Notes: generated by a model from the sequence alone, not told the origin. A stretch of 15,936 bases of DNA from Pseudomonadota bacterium (GCA_023453335.1 JAEXTU010000005.1:1-15936); one strand, 5' to 3'; shown: positions 1 through 7,272, counted from the first letter of the stretch. A program made the numbers and translations.

Positions 1-36
1 AGTCCGGGGAGTGCAATCGTAACAAAGGGATTTCCC

Positions 37-56
37 AGGAGATGCTGGCATTTCCT
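37..56. promoter_or_regulatory. Inverted repeat upstream of the ars-type operon (possible operator)
   Basis: The arms AGGAGATGC (37-45) and GCATTTCCT (48-56) are inverted copies with one mismatch (a G-T pair), separated by TG. The repeat lies 52 nt before the GTG start of the first gene. A short 20-bp dyad in this position is the size expected of a dimeric repressor's operator. It could equally be a small RNA hairpin in the leader. No regulator is encoded in the window, so the binding protein is unknown. Confidence 0.35.
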
Positions 57-95
57 CCAGGGGTATGCTAGGGGTTGGGGGGAGAATTCTCCAGT

Positions 96-102
96 GAGGA
101 GG
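96..102 (+). promoter_or_regulatory. Ribosome binding site fixing the GTG start of the peroxidase
   Basis: GAGGAGG lies 5 nt before the GTG at 108. It favours that start over the in-frame TTG at 75, which has no good Shine-Dalgarno sequence and would add an unconserved-looking glycine/serine/glutamate-rich leader of 11 residues. Confidence 0.7.
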
Positions 103-107
103 ACACC

Positions 108-440
108 GTGGACAGCTATTATGATCCGGCGGACCTGCTGAAGTTCGGAGACATCGGCAAGGAGGCCCCGGAACTGGCCAAGGCCTTTTTCGACTACTAC
201 GGCAAGACCTTTGCCGAGGGCGCGCTGAGCGTGCGGGAGAAGAGCCTCATCGCCCTGGCCGTGGCCCTGGCCGTGCAGTGCCCCTACTGCATCGAGGCCT
301 ACACCAAGGCCTGCCTGGAGCAGGGCTCCACCGTGGAGGAGATGACCGAGGCCGCCCACGTGGTCACGGCCATCCGCGGCGGCGCCTCCCTGGTGCACGG
401 CATGCAGATGCGGCGCGCGGCCGAGAAGCTGTCCATGTAG
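108..440 (+). CDS. Arsenosugar biosynthesis-associated AhpD/carboxymuconolactone decarboxylase-like peroxidase
   Basis: This is a 110-residue, soluble, all-helical protein of the AhpD/CMD family. The CPYC motif (Cys58, Cys61) followed by IEAYTKACLEQG is the redox-active CxxC helix of alkylhydroperoxidase D-like proteins. The length equals a single CMD domain. From family knowledge, small AhpD-like proteins of this kind sit beside the radical SAM gene arsS and are annotated as arsenosugar biosynthesis-associated peroxidase-like proteins; some relatives carry selenocysteine in the CxxC, but here both positions are cysteine codons. The stop at 438-440 is followed after 10 nt by arsS, so the two are almost certainly co-transcribed. 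The substrate is unknown; a thiol or arsenic redox role for ArsS is inference. The GTG start at 108 was chosen from its Shine-Dalgarno sequence. Confidence 0.85.
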   Translation: MDSYYDPADLLKFGDIGKEAPELAKAFFDYYGKTFAEGALSVREKSLIALAVALAVQCPYCIEAYTKACLEQGSTVEEMTEAAHVVTAIRGGASLVHGMQMRRAAEKLSM

Positions 441-444
441 GGAG
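439..444 (+). promoter_or_regulatory. Ribosome binding site of arsS
   Basis: AGGGAG overlaps the stop codon of the preceding gene and lies 6 nt before the GTG at 451, supporting that start and translational coupling of the pair. Confidence 0.6.
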
Positions 445-450
445 TGGGCG

Positions 451-1458
451 GTGGCTGGACCGGACGCCGCGGGAGCGGCCCGCCTGGAAGGGGTGGCCCC
501 CTTTGCCCGCACCCTGGAGGCGCAGGGGCTGGCCCTGGTGCGCGCTGCGGCGCTCACCCTGCAGGTGAACGTGGGGCTCCTCTGCAACCTGGCCTGCCGC
601 CACTGCCACCTGGAGGCCGGGCCCGCCCGCACCGAGGTCATGTCCGCCCAAACCATGCGCCAGGTGGTGGAGCACGCCCGGCGCCACCGCTACGCAGCCA
701 TCGATGTGACCGGCGGCGCGCCGGAGCTGGCGCCGGGCATCGCCGGGTTCATGGCCGAACTGGCCCCCCTGGCCGACCGGGTCATGTTCCGCACCAACCT
801 CCTGGCCCTGGACCGGGAGGAAAGCCAAGAGCTCCTGGACGTGCTGGTGCGCAACAAGGTGGCCCTGGTGGCCTCCCTGCCCTCCCTGTCCGCGTCCCAG
901 GCCGAGTCCCAGCGGGGGGCCGGGGTGCTGGACCGGAGCCTGGCCATGCTGCGCCGGCTCAACATTCTGGGGTATGGCCAGGAGGGTTCGGGCCTGGACC
1001 TGGACCTGGTGTCCAACCCCGCGGGCGCGTTCCTGCCCCCGGCCCAGGCCGCGGCCGAGCGCCGCTTCAAGGCCGACCTGGCCCGGCGGCACGGCATCGC
1101 CTTCAACCGGCTGTATGTCTTCGCCAACGTGCCCCTGGGACGCTACCGCCGCTGGCTGGAGGCCTCGGGCAACTACGCGGGGTACGTGCAGCGGCTGGCC
1201 GACGCCTTCAACCCCTGCACCCTGGCCGGGCTCATGTGCCGCAGCCTGGTGTCCGTGGGCTGGGACGGCCGGCTCTACGACTGCGATTTCAACCAGGCCG
1301 AGGGCCTGCCCATGGGCGGCGTGCCCCGGCACATCTCCGACCTGGACGGCCCGCCGGCCGCCGGGGAGCGCATCGCGGTGGGCGACCACTGCTATGCCTG
1401 CACCGCGGGCGCGGGCTTCACCTGAGGCGGGGCCATCGAGAACCGGGACGGTTCGTGA
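451..1458 (+). CDS. arsS: Arsenosugar biosynthesis radical SAM selenoprotein ArsS (UGA at 1423-1425 read as selenocysteine)
   Basis: The radical SAM [4Fe-4S] motif CNLACRHC (Cys45, Cys49, Cys52) is near the N-terminus. A Cys-rich C-terminal domain follows (Cys256, Cys263, Cys278, Cys314, Cys317). This is the ArsS/DUF3641 architecture (radical SAM/Cys-rich family), implicated in making the ribosyl part of arsenosugars from SAM and methylated arsenicals. The protein ends HCYACTAGAGFT just before a UGA. In the family, as I recall it, this stretch continues with cysteine and Gly-Gly. Reading the UGA as Sec325 continues as GGAIENRDGS to a second UGA at 1456-1458, giving 335 residues. A hairpin with the loop 19 nt after the UGA fits a bacterial SECIS element. 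Conventional gene calling would stop at 1425 and lose the family's last conserved residue. The GTG start has a good Shine-Dalgarno sequence. Family assignment is firm; selenocysteine is a strong inference. Confidence 0.85.
1437..1457 (+). promoter_or_regulatory. Putative bacterial SECIS hairpin of arsS
   Basis: GAACC (1440-1444) pairs with GGTTC (1450-1454) around the five-base loop GGGAC (1445-1449). Beyond an A/G mismatch the stem gains a G-U and a C-G pair (1437-1438 with 1456-1457). The loop begins with G and lies 19 nt after the UGA at 1423-1425. Known bacterial SECIS elements have a small apical loop with a G in its first two positions, roughly 16-37 nt after the UGA. The hairpin overlaps the arsS 3' end and finishes 8 nt before the hemerythrin ATG. 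Confidence 0.7.
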
Positions 1459-1465
1459 GCAGCAC

Positions 1466-1885
1466 ATGATCCAGAAACTGCGCTGGGATCCCTGCCTGGA
1501 GACGGGCATCGAGGAGATCGACTGGGAACACCGCCGGCTCCTCAACATCGCCAACCGTCTGCTCGACGCCATTGGCAAGGGCAGGGGGGAGGCGGTCATG
1601 CAGCCGGTGATCCGGGACCTCGCCCGCCATGCCGAGGATCACTTCACCAACGAAGAGAAGTACATGCGCGACATGGGCTACCCCGAGATCAAGGAACATG
1701 TGGTGGAGCACGGACAGATGCGGCGAAGCCTGGAGGCGTTCGTCGACGCCCTGGAATCGGACCAGCCGCCCGGGGCCAAGGACCTGTCGGCCCTCATGTC
1801 CCACTGGCTGCTGGACCACATCCTGAAGACCGACAAGAAGTACGCCGTGTTCAGCCGGGAGAGCCTGGGCAAGGGCGCCTGCTAG
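1466..1885 (+). CDS. Bacteriohemerythrin
   Basis: This is a 139-residue single-domain hemerythrin, the normal length for the bacterial family. The di-iron ligand set is complete: His22 in the DWEHRRLL stretch, His59 and Glu63 in HAEDHFTNEE, His78 and His82 in HVVEH, and His118 and Asp123 in HILKTDKKY. It should bind oxygen reversibly at a non-heme di-iron centre in the cytoplasm; there is no signal peptide. In sulfate reducers such proteins are linked to oxygen sensing, storage or delivery. The ATG is 7 nt after the extended arsS stop and has only a weak ribosome binding site (GTGAG about 5-8 nt upstream), so translation may depend on coupling to arsS. Whether it works with ArsS, an oxygen-sensitive radical SAM enzyme, is speculation; protection from oxygen is one possibility. 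Confidence 0.93.
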   Translation: MIQKLRWDPCLETGIEEIDWEHRRLLNIANRLLDAIGKGRGEAVMQPVIRDLARHAEDHFTNEEKYMRDMGYPEIKEHVVEHGQMRRSLEAFVDALESDQPPGAKDLSALMSHWLLDHILKTDKKYAVFSRESLGKGAC

Positions 1886-2057
1886 CCGGCTGGCCGGACA
1901 AGAAAGTGCCTGGTTGTATTCCGGGCAACCTGCCTCCCGATGCCAAAGAGGCCACGGCAGCCGCCAATTCCGTGCCTTCCTGGGTCAATCCGGGGAAGAG
2001 CTTTCATTTTCCTGGATTTTTCGCTAGGGTGCGCCGAAACCTCGGACCAGGGCAGCC

Positions 2058-3167
2058 ATGACCAAGCAGCTCGTGCTCGTGGGTGGCGGCCACGCCCACC
2101 TCATGACCCTCCTCCATATTCCGGTCTTCCGGGACAAGGGGTATGGCGTCACCCTGGTCAGCCCCTCCCCCTTGCATTACTACTCGGGCATGGGCCCGGG
2201 CCTGCTGGCCGGAACCTACCGGCCGGAGCAGGTGCGCTTTCCCGTCCGGGAGATGGCCGAGTCCGGCGGCGGGGAGTTCCTGCAGGACGCGGTGGTGGGC
2301 CTGGACCCGGCCAGCCGCACCCTGCGCCTGGCCTCGGGCCGGAACCTGGGCTACGACGTGGTGTCCTTCAACACCGGCAGCCGGGTGGACGTGCCCGGCA
2401 ACGTGCCGCTGCAGCCCGAGGTGTTCGCGGTCAAGCCCATCGAGAACCTAGTGGCGGTGCGGGAGCGGGTGCGGGAGCGCCTGGCCCGGGGGCCGCTCAG
2501 CGTGGCGGTGGTGGGCGGCGGGGCCGCGGCCCTGGAGATGGCCGGGGCCCTGTGGCGGCTAGGCCGCGAGGCCAAGCGGCACCCTCTGGCCGTGCAGGTC
2601 CTGGCCGGCCGGCGCTTTTTGTCCCATTTGCCGGCCAAGGCCCAGCGCCTGGCCCGGCGCTCCCTGAACATCCGGGGCGTGGAGGTGCTGGAGGAGGGGT
2701 ACGCGGTGGGGGTCGCCACCGGCGAGGTGCTGCTGGAAACCGGCCAGGTGCGCACCGCCGACCTCATCCTGCTGGCCACCGGCATCACGCCCTCCTGCCC
2801 CCTGTCCGAGAGCGGCCTGCCCACGGCCCCGGGCGGCTGGCTGGCGGTGAACAAGTTTTTGCAGAGCCCGGCCAACCCGGAGATCTTCGGGGGCGGGGAC
2901 TGCATCCATTTCCAGGACCGCAGCCTGGACAAGGTCGGGGTGTACGCGGTGCGCCAGAATCCGGTGCTGCGCGACAACCTCCTGGCATTCCTGGACGGCC
3001 GCCCCCTGCGGCCCTTCCACCCCGGCCCGCCCACCTACCTGCTCCTCTACAACCTGGGCGACGGCACGGCCATCTACGCCAAGGGCGGCATGGTCTACCA
3101 GGGCCGCTCCGCCTGGCTCCTCAAGGATTTCATCGACCGCAGGTTCATGCGGAAGTTCAGGCCTTAA
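2058..3167 (+). CDS. FAD/NAD(P)-dependent oxidoreductase of the 'N-terminal to SelD' type
   Basis: This 369-residue protein has two dinucleotide-binding folds. The FAD motif VLVGGGHAH is at residues 6-14 and a second Rossmann motif, VAVVGGGAAALE, is at about 149-160. A later ATG(I)TP stretch and the FGGGDC motif are typical of pyridine nucleotide-disulfide oxidoreductases. The GGGHAH start and the YYSGMGPGLLAGTY signature resemble the family (TIGR03169-like) found fused to the N-terminus of selenophosphate synthetase SelD in some organisms and free-standing in others. No redox Cys pair is visible, so an NDH-2-like flavin reaction is more likely than disulfide reduction. AGGG 6 nt before the ATG serves as ribosome binding site. 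A 172-nt gap separates it from the hemerythrin gene, so it may have its own promoter. Its position near a selenoprotein gene is suggestive, but the substrate is unknown. Confidence 0.82.
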   Translation: MTKQLVLVGGGHAHLMTLLHIPVFRDKGYGVTLVSPSPLHYYSGMGPGLLAGTYRPEQVRFPVREMAESGGGEFLQDAVVGLDPASRTLRLASGRNLGYDVVSFNTGSRVDVPGNVPLQPEVFAVKPIENLVAVRERVRERLARGPLSVAVVGGGAAALEMAGALWRLGREAKRHPLAVQVLAGRRFLSHLPAKAQRLARRSLNIRGVEVLEEGYAVGVATGEVLLETGQVRTADLILLATGITPSCPLSESGLPTAPGGWLAVNKFLQSPANPEIFGGGDCIHFQDRSLDKVGVYAVRQNPVLRDNLLAFLDGRPLRPFHPGPPTYLLLYNLGDGTAIYAKGGMVYQGRSAWLLKDFIDRRFMRKFRP

Positions 3168-4333
3168 GCGGTCTTCAGCCAGGTTTCGATGCGGTCAAAA
3201 GCCTCGGTGATCTCGGCGTCGTCGCCGCCGAAGGAGAGGCGCAGGTGGCCTTCGCCGCCCGGGCCGAAGGCGTTGCCGGGGATGGTGATGACCCCGGCCT
3301 CGCGGATGAGGCGCTCGGCCACCTCCTGGGAGGGCGCGTCGGTGAAACGGTACCTGGCCATGATGTAGAACGCGCCCTCGGGCCGCACGTAGGTGAAGTG
3401 CGGGGCCAGGGCGTCCAGCCGCTCGCAGGCCAGGTCGCGGCGGCGGGCCAGGGCCAGGACCAGGCCCTCGAAATAGTCCTGCGGTCCGCGCAAGGCGGCC
3501 AGGGCCGCGGCCTGGGCCGGGGTGGGCGCGCAGATGGCGGTGCAGTCGTGCACCTTGAGCATCTGGTCCAGGAGCGGGGCGGCCGCAAAGCAGAACCCCA
3601 CCCGCCAGCCGGTCAGGGCAAAGCGCTTGGAGAAGCTGTACACCGCCACCACCCGCTCCCGCATCCCGGGCAATGCCGCGGGACTCAAGGGTGTTGGCCT
3701 GTCGTACACCAATGCGTCATACGTTTCGTCCATTATGAGCGTGACGTTGTGTTCGACACACAGTCCGGCGGCATAGCGCACGTCGTCGTCCGAATACACC
3801 CCGCCGGTGGGGTTGGAGGGGTTGCACAGGATCAGGGCGCGGGTGCGGGGGGTGAAGGCCTTGGCCAAGGCCGTGCGGTCCAGGGACCAGTCGGCCTTGA
3901 GGGGCGCGAACACCGGCCTGCCCTCGGCCAGGAGCACCTGCTCCACGTGGGAGGGATAGCAGGGCGCGGGGATGACGACCTCGTCGCCCTTGTCCACCAG
4001 GGTGAGCATGGCCATGAGCAGGGCTTCCATGGCCCCCACGGTGATGGCGATCTCGGCGTCGGGGTCGGCGGTGAGTCCCTTTTCCCGGGCCAGGAGCTCG
4101 GCGCAGGCCCGGCGCAGGATCGGGTCGCCGGGCTGCAGGGAATACTTGCCCGTGGCCGGTTCGGTGCGCAGCCGGGCGCAGAGGGCGTCGATGACGTGCG
4201 GAGGATTGGCAAAGGAGGGCACGCCCTGGCCCAGGGACACGCAGTGCCGGCCGCTGGCCGCAGCCTGCATGGGCATGAGCTTGGTGGCCGAGATCTTGAT
4301 GCCCTGGACTCTCTTGGAAATGGGCGGGGTCAT
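3164..4333 (-). CDS. PLP-dependent class I/II aminotransferase
   Basis: This 389-residue protein is of normal length for fold-type I aspartate aminotransferase-like enzymes. Visible motifs are NPSNPTGG (171-178), DETYD (202-206, with the Asp that contacts the pyridine nitrogen) and SFSKRFALTGWR, whose Lys236 should form the Schiff base with PLP. It moves an amino group between an amino acid and a 2-oxo acid in the cytoplasm; the sequence alone does not fix the amino acid. The ATG overlaps the stop of the upstream glcD-like gene (ATGA), and GAGGAG at 4339-4344 is a strong ribosome binding site. It is the last gene of the transporter operon. Its stop codon overlaps the stop of the convergent oxidoreductase gene. 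In this context it probably acts on the transported amino acid or on the 2-oxo product of the dehydrogenase. Confidence 0.9.
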   Translation of the reverse strand: MTPPISKRVQGIKISATKLMPMQAAASGRHCVSLGQGVPSFANPPHVIDALCARLRTEPATGKYSLQPGDPILRRACAELLAREKGLTADPDAEIAITVGAMEALLMAMLTLVDKGDEVVIPAPCYPSHVEQVLLAEGRPVFAPLKADWSLDRTALAKAFTPRTRALILCNPSNPTGGVYSDDDVRYAAGLCVEHNVTLIMDETYDALVYDRPTPLSPAALPGMRERVVAVYSFSKRFALTGWRVGFCFAAAPLLDQMLKVHDCTAICAPTPAQAAALAALRGPQDYFEGLVLALARRRDLACERLDALAPHFTYVRPEGAFYIMARYRFTDAPSQEVAERLIREAGVITIPGNAFGPGGEGHLRLSFGGDDAEITEAFDRIETWLKTA

Positions 4334-5739
4334 GCGGGCTCCTCGTCGAACAGCTTGCCGGGATTGAGGATCCCGTTGGGGTCCAGGGCCTTTTTCAGGG
4401 AGGCCTGGGCAGCCATGGCCGCCGGGGAGAGTTCCAGGCCCAGGAAGCGCTGCTTGGTGAAGCCGATGCCGTGCTCGCCGCTCATGGTGCCGCCCAGGGC
4501 CAGGACCCTTTTCAAGAGGGCCACGGTGCCGGCCTCCACCCGGTCCAGGGTGGAGCGGTCCGGGGCGGTGATGTTCAGGTGGATGTTGCCGTCGCCGGCA
4601 TGGCCGAAGGCGTACACCGTGAAGCCGAACTCCTTCTCGTAGCTGGGAAGCTCGGCCACGAACCCGGCGATTTCGGCCAGGGGGAGCACCACGTCCTCGG
4701 GCACGTAGACCGGCCAGGCGTCGTGGATGCGCAGGCTCACCTGGCGGCGCATGTTCCACAGGGTTTCCCGCTCGGCCGGGGAGCCGCCGGGCAGCAGGTG
4801 CAAGGCCCCGGATTGCCGGCAGGCCTCGGAGACCAGGGCCATGTCCGCCGCCGCGGCCTCGGCCGAGCCGTCGGTCTCCAGGAGGAGCAGGGACGCGCCC
4901 GGCGGCAGATCGCGGCAGGGGAGCAGGTCGCCCACCAGGGTCAGGCAGCGGGGGTCCAGGAATTCGCAGGCCGAAGGGCAGCAGCCCCCGGCCCCATCAA
5001 GCCCGGCCATGATCCGGGCCACGCCGGCCATGGCCGCGGAAAGATTCGGGAAGATCGCCACCTGGGTCTGGACGGCCCGGGGCAGGGGGATGAGCTTGAG
5101 GTAGAGTTCGGTGATGACCCCCAGGGTGCCCTCGCTGCCCACCAGGAGGCCGGTCAGGTCGTAGCCCACCACGCCCTTGCGGGTTCTGGTCCCACAGGCC
5201 ACGATCTCGCCGGTGGGCAGCACCGCCGTGAGGCCCAGCACGTAGTGCTTGGTGACCCCGTACTTCACGCAGGCCGGGCCGCCCGCGTTGGTGGCCGCGT
5301 TGCCGCCCAGCGTGCTCTCCTTGAGGCTGGCCGGGTCCGGCGGGTAGAAAAGCCCATGCTTTTCGGCCGCCTGGCGCAGGGTGTGGGTGAGCACACCCGG
5401 CCCGGCCACGGCTAAAAGATTGGCCGGCTCGATGGCCAGCCGGTCCATGGCCGAGAGGTCCAGCACCACCCCGCCGTGGCAGGCCAGGGCCCCGCCGTCC
5501 AGGCCGGTGCCCGTGCCGCGGGGGGTGACCGGGAAGCTGCGCGCGTTGGCCAGGCGGAGCAAGGCGGAAACCTGCTCCGCGCTGCGGGGCCGCACCACGG
5601 CCTCGGGCCGGCGGCGCTCGGTGGGGGCGGCGGCGGACGCGGCCTCCAGGGCCGGGCCGGCGGTCAGGACCGCCTCTGGGCCCACGGCCGCGCGGATCTC
5701 GTCAAGCAGTTCGGGGGTCAGGGGGCTGAAGCGGGGCAT
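4330..5739 (-). CDS. FAD-binding 2-hydroxyacid dehydrogenase, GlcD/D-lactate dehydrogenase type
   Basis: This 469-residue protein has the normal length of GlcD. The N-terminal PCMH-type FAD domain shows PRGTGTGLDGGAL (73-85), GGNAATNAGG (145-154) and GSEGTLG (201-207). The C-terminal FAD-oxidase domain shows HAGDGNIH (380-387) and GEHGIGFTKQ (421-430), which line the active site. It should oxidise a 2-hydroxy acid such as D-lactate or glycolate to the 2-oxo acid. Glycolate oxidase also needs an iron-sulfur subunit (GlcF), which is not encoded here; none of the [4Fe-4S] CxxCxxC motifs occurs in this protein. The electron acceptor is therefore unknown. The start lies 3 nt after the upstream permease stop, and the stop overlaps the aminotransferase start, so it is tightly embedded in the operon. 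The name glcD is not given because the substrate is uncertain. Confidence 0.9.
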   Translation of the reverse strand: MPRFSPLTPELLDEIRAAVGPEAVLTAGPALEAASAAAPTERRRPEAVVRPRSAEQVSALLRLANARSFPVTPRGTGTGLDGGALACHGGVVLDLSAMDRLAIEPANLLAVAGPGVLTHTLRQAAEKHGLFYPPDPASLKESTLGGNAATNAGGPACVKYGVTKHYVLGLTAVLPTGEIVACGTRTRKGVVGYDLTGLLVGSEGTLGVITELYLKLIPLPRAVQTQVAIFPNLSAAMAGVARIMAGLDGAGGCCPSACEFLDPRCLTLVGDLLPCRDLPPGASLLLLETDGSAEAAAADMALVSEACRQSGALHLLPGGSPAERETLWNMRRQVSLRIHDAWPVYVPEDVVLPLAEIAGFVAELPSYEKEFGFTVYAFGHAGDGNIHLNITAPDRSTLDRVEAGTVALLKRVLALGGTMSGEHGIGFTKQRFLGLELSPAAMAAQASLKKALDPNGILNPGKLFDEEPA

Positions 5740-5742
5740 GGG

Positions 5743-6492
5743 CTACTCGCGGCGGCGTTCGAATCCGGGCAGGGCGAGCCGGTCTTCCACCCAGCCCAGG
5801 ATGAAGGTGGCCAGGGTCACCAGGAGCAGATAGTACACGCCCACGGTGAAGAACACCTCGGTGCTGCGCCAGGTGGCCTTGGCGATGCCTCGGGCCATGC
5901 CGGTCAGCTCGTTGACCGTGACCACCGAGGCCAGGGACGAATACTTGATGAGGTAGACGATCTCGTTGCCGCAGCCGGGCAGGGCGCGGCGTACGGCCTG
6001 GGGCAGCACCACGTGCAGCACGGTCTGCCAGGGGCTCATCCCTAAGGCCTGGGCGGCCTTGATCTGGCCGGAGCGGATGGACATGAGCCCGCCCCGCACG
6101 TACTCGGAGTGGTAGGCCCCGCTGCACAGGGAGAAGCCCAGGATGGCCGCGCCCATGGGCGAGAGCACCAGGAGCCGGGGGACCCAGGCCAGGCCCATGG
6201 CGTTGAGCACGGCCATGACCGCGGGCATGGACTCCACGGCCAGGCAGATCTGGGGCAGGCCGAAGTACCAGCAGAAGAGTTGCACCACCAGGGGGGTGCC
6301 CCGGAACAGGGCCACATAGCCCTCGGCCAGGCGCTGCACCGACCGGGGGCCGTAGACCCGCAGCACCCCCACCCCGATGCCGGCAAGCAGGCCGAGCAGG
6401 CCCGAGGGCACGGCCAGTTGCACCGTGGCCCAGAACCCCAGGTTCAGGCCGGGCAGGACCTGCTCGGTGACAAAGCTCCAGGTGTCGTCCAT
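5743..6492 (-). CDS. Polar amino acid ABC transporter permease (second permease)
   Basis: This 249-residue integral membrane protein is of the HisM/GlnP family. Several hydrophobic segments are visible: the first around residues 14-45 (FWATVQLAVPSGLLGLLAG), a middle pair, and a final one near LLLVTLATFILGW. The FRGTPLVVQLF motif and the cytoplasmic coupling segment (QIKAAQALGMSPWQTVLHVV, then LPQAVRRALPG) are typical of amino acid permeases and dock with the ATPase. Its ATG shares an A with the stop of the ATPase gene (TGATG). With the other permease of this operon it probably forms a heterodimeric channel in the inner membrane. The substrate is an amino acid by family; which one is not readable from the sequence. 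Confidence 0.92.
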   Translation of the reverse strand: MDDTWSFVTEQVLPGLNLGFWATVQLAVPSGLLGLLAGIGVGVLRVYGPRSVQRLAEGYVALFRGTPLVVQLFCWYFGLPQICLAVESMPAVMAVLNAMGLAWVPRLLVLSPMGAAILGFSLCSGAYHSEYVRGGLMSIRSGQIKAAQALGMSPWQTVLHVVLPQAVRRALPGCGNEIVYLIKYSSLASVVTVNELTGMARGIAKATWRSTEVFFTVGVYYLLLVTLATFILGWVEDRLALPGFERRRE

Positions 6493-7262
6493 CAGGCGGC
6501 CCCGGTGTCCCCGGCCAGCTCCGAGAGCTTGGCGCAGAAGGCCTGGGTGCGGGAGCAGCAGTCCCGGCCCAGCAGCTCGGCCGGGGAGCCGTGCTCCACG
6601 ATGCGGCCCTTTTCCATGAACAGGAACTCGTCGGCCAGGGGCGCGGAAAAGCTGATCTGGTGGGTGGCCATGATCATGGTCATGCCGGCCTGGGCCAGGT
6701 CCTTGATGACCGTGAGCACCTCGCCGATGAGTTCGGGGTCCAGGGCGGAGGTGGGCTCGTCCAGGAGCAGGACCTTGGGGTCCATGGCCAGGGCGCGGGC
6801 GATGGACACCCGCTGCTTCTGGCCGCCCGAGAGCTGGGCCGGATAGAGGTCGGCCTTGCCCGCCAGGCCCACCCGGGCCAGTTCGGCCATGGCCCGCTGC
6901 GAGGCCTCGGCCTTGGACATGCCCTTGACCTTGATGAGGGCGATACGCACGTTCTCCAGGGCGTTCAGGTGGTCGAACAGGTTGAAATCCTGGAAGATCA
7001 TACCCACTTCCTGGCGGTAGGCGGACAGCTCGCGCCGGCTCTTGGGGTTGATCTGGCGGCCCCCCAGCCAGACCCGGCCCGCATCCGGCGGAATGAGATA
7101 GTTGATGCACTGGAGCAGCGTGCTCTTGCCGCCGCCCGAGGGGCCCACCAGGACCTTGAGGGTGCCCCGGCGCTGGGTGAAGGTGGCGTCCTCGAGCACA
7201 GGCTTGTTGCCGAAGGCCTTGGACAGGCCCTCCACCCGGAGGATGATGTCGGAATCGGTCAT
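6492..7262 (-). CDS. Polar amino acid ABC transporter ATP-binding protein
   Basis: This 256-residue ATPase belongs to the GlnQ/HisP family. It has Walker A GPSGGGKST (40-48), the Q-loop QDFNLF (91-96), the signature LSGGQ (144-148), Walker B LLLDEPTSALD (166-176) and the switch histidine in MATHQ. It powers import by the two permeases of this operon. The ATG at 7262 was chosen over an upstream in-frame start because that one would extend into the preceding permease gene. The start lies 10 nt after the stop of that permease, and its own stop overlaps the next permease start. Confidence 0.95.
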   Translation of the reverse strand: MTDSDIILRVEGLSKAFGNKPVLEDATFTQRRGTLKVLVGPSGGGKSTLLQCINYLIPPDAGRVWLGGRQINPKSRRELSAYRQEVGMIFQDFNLFDHLNALENVRIALIKVKGMSKAEASQRAMAELARVGLAGKADLYPAQLSGGQKQRVSIARALAMDPKVLLLDEPTSALDPELIGEVLTVIKDLAQAGMTMIMATHQISFSAPLADEFLFMEKGRIVEHGSPAELLGRDCCSRTQAFCAKLSELAGDTGAA

Positions 7263-7272
7263 GCGGGGTCCC

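Noticed and set aside
1423..1425. UGA as the true end of arsS
   Set aside because: It falls at the expected position of a conserved cysteine, has an in-frame extension beginning Gly-Gly, and is followed by a correctly spaced SECIS-like hairpin.
1904..1930. Hairpin after the hemerythrin gene (GGTTG at 1912-1916 with CAACC at 1926-1930)
   Set aside because: Only 5 bp, no T-run follows, and a competing pairing of the same bases is equally good; too weak to call a terminator.
1940..4642. Open frame of 900 codons on the + strand
   Set aside because: Its composition is low-complexity Gly/Pro/Arg, and it runs over the oxidoreductase gene and antisense to the aminotransferase and glcD-like genes, which have full domain motifs. 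It is a high-GC shadow frame.
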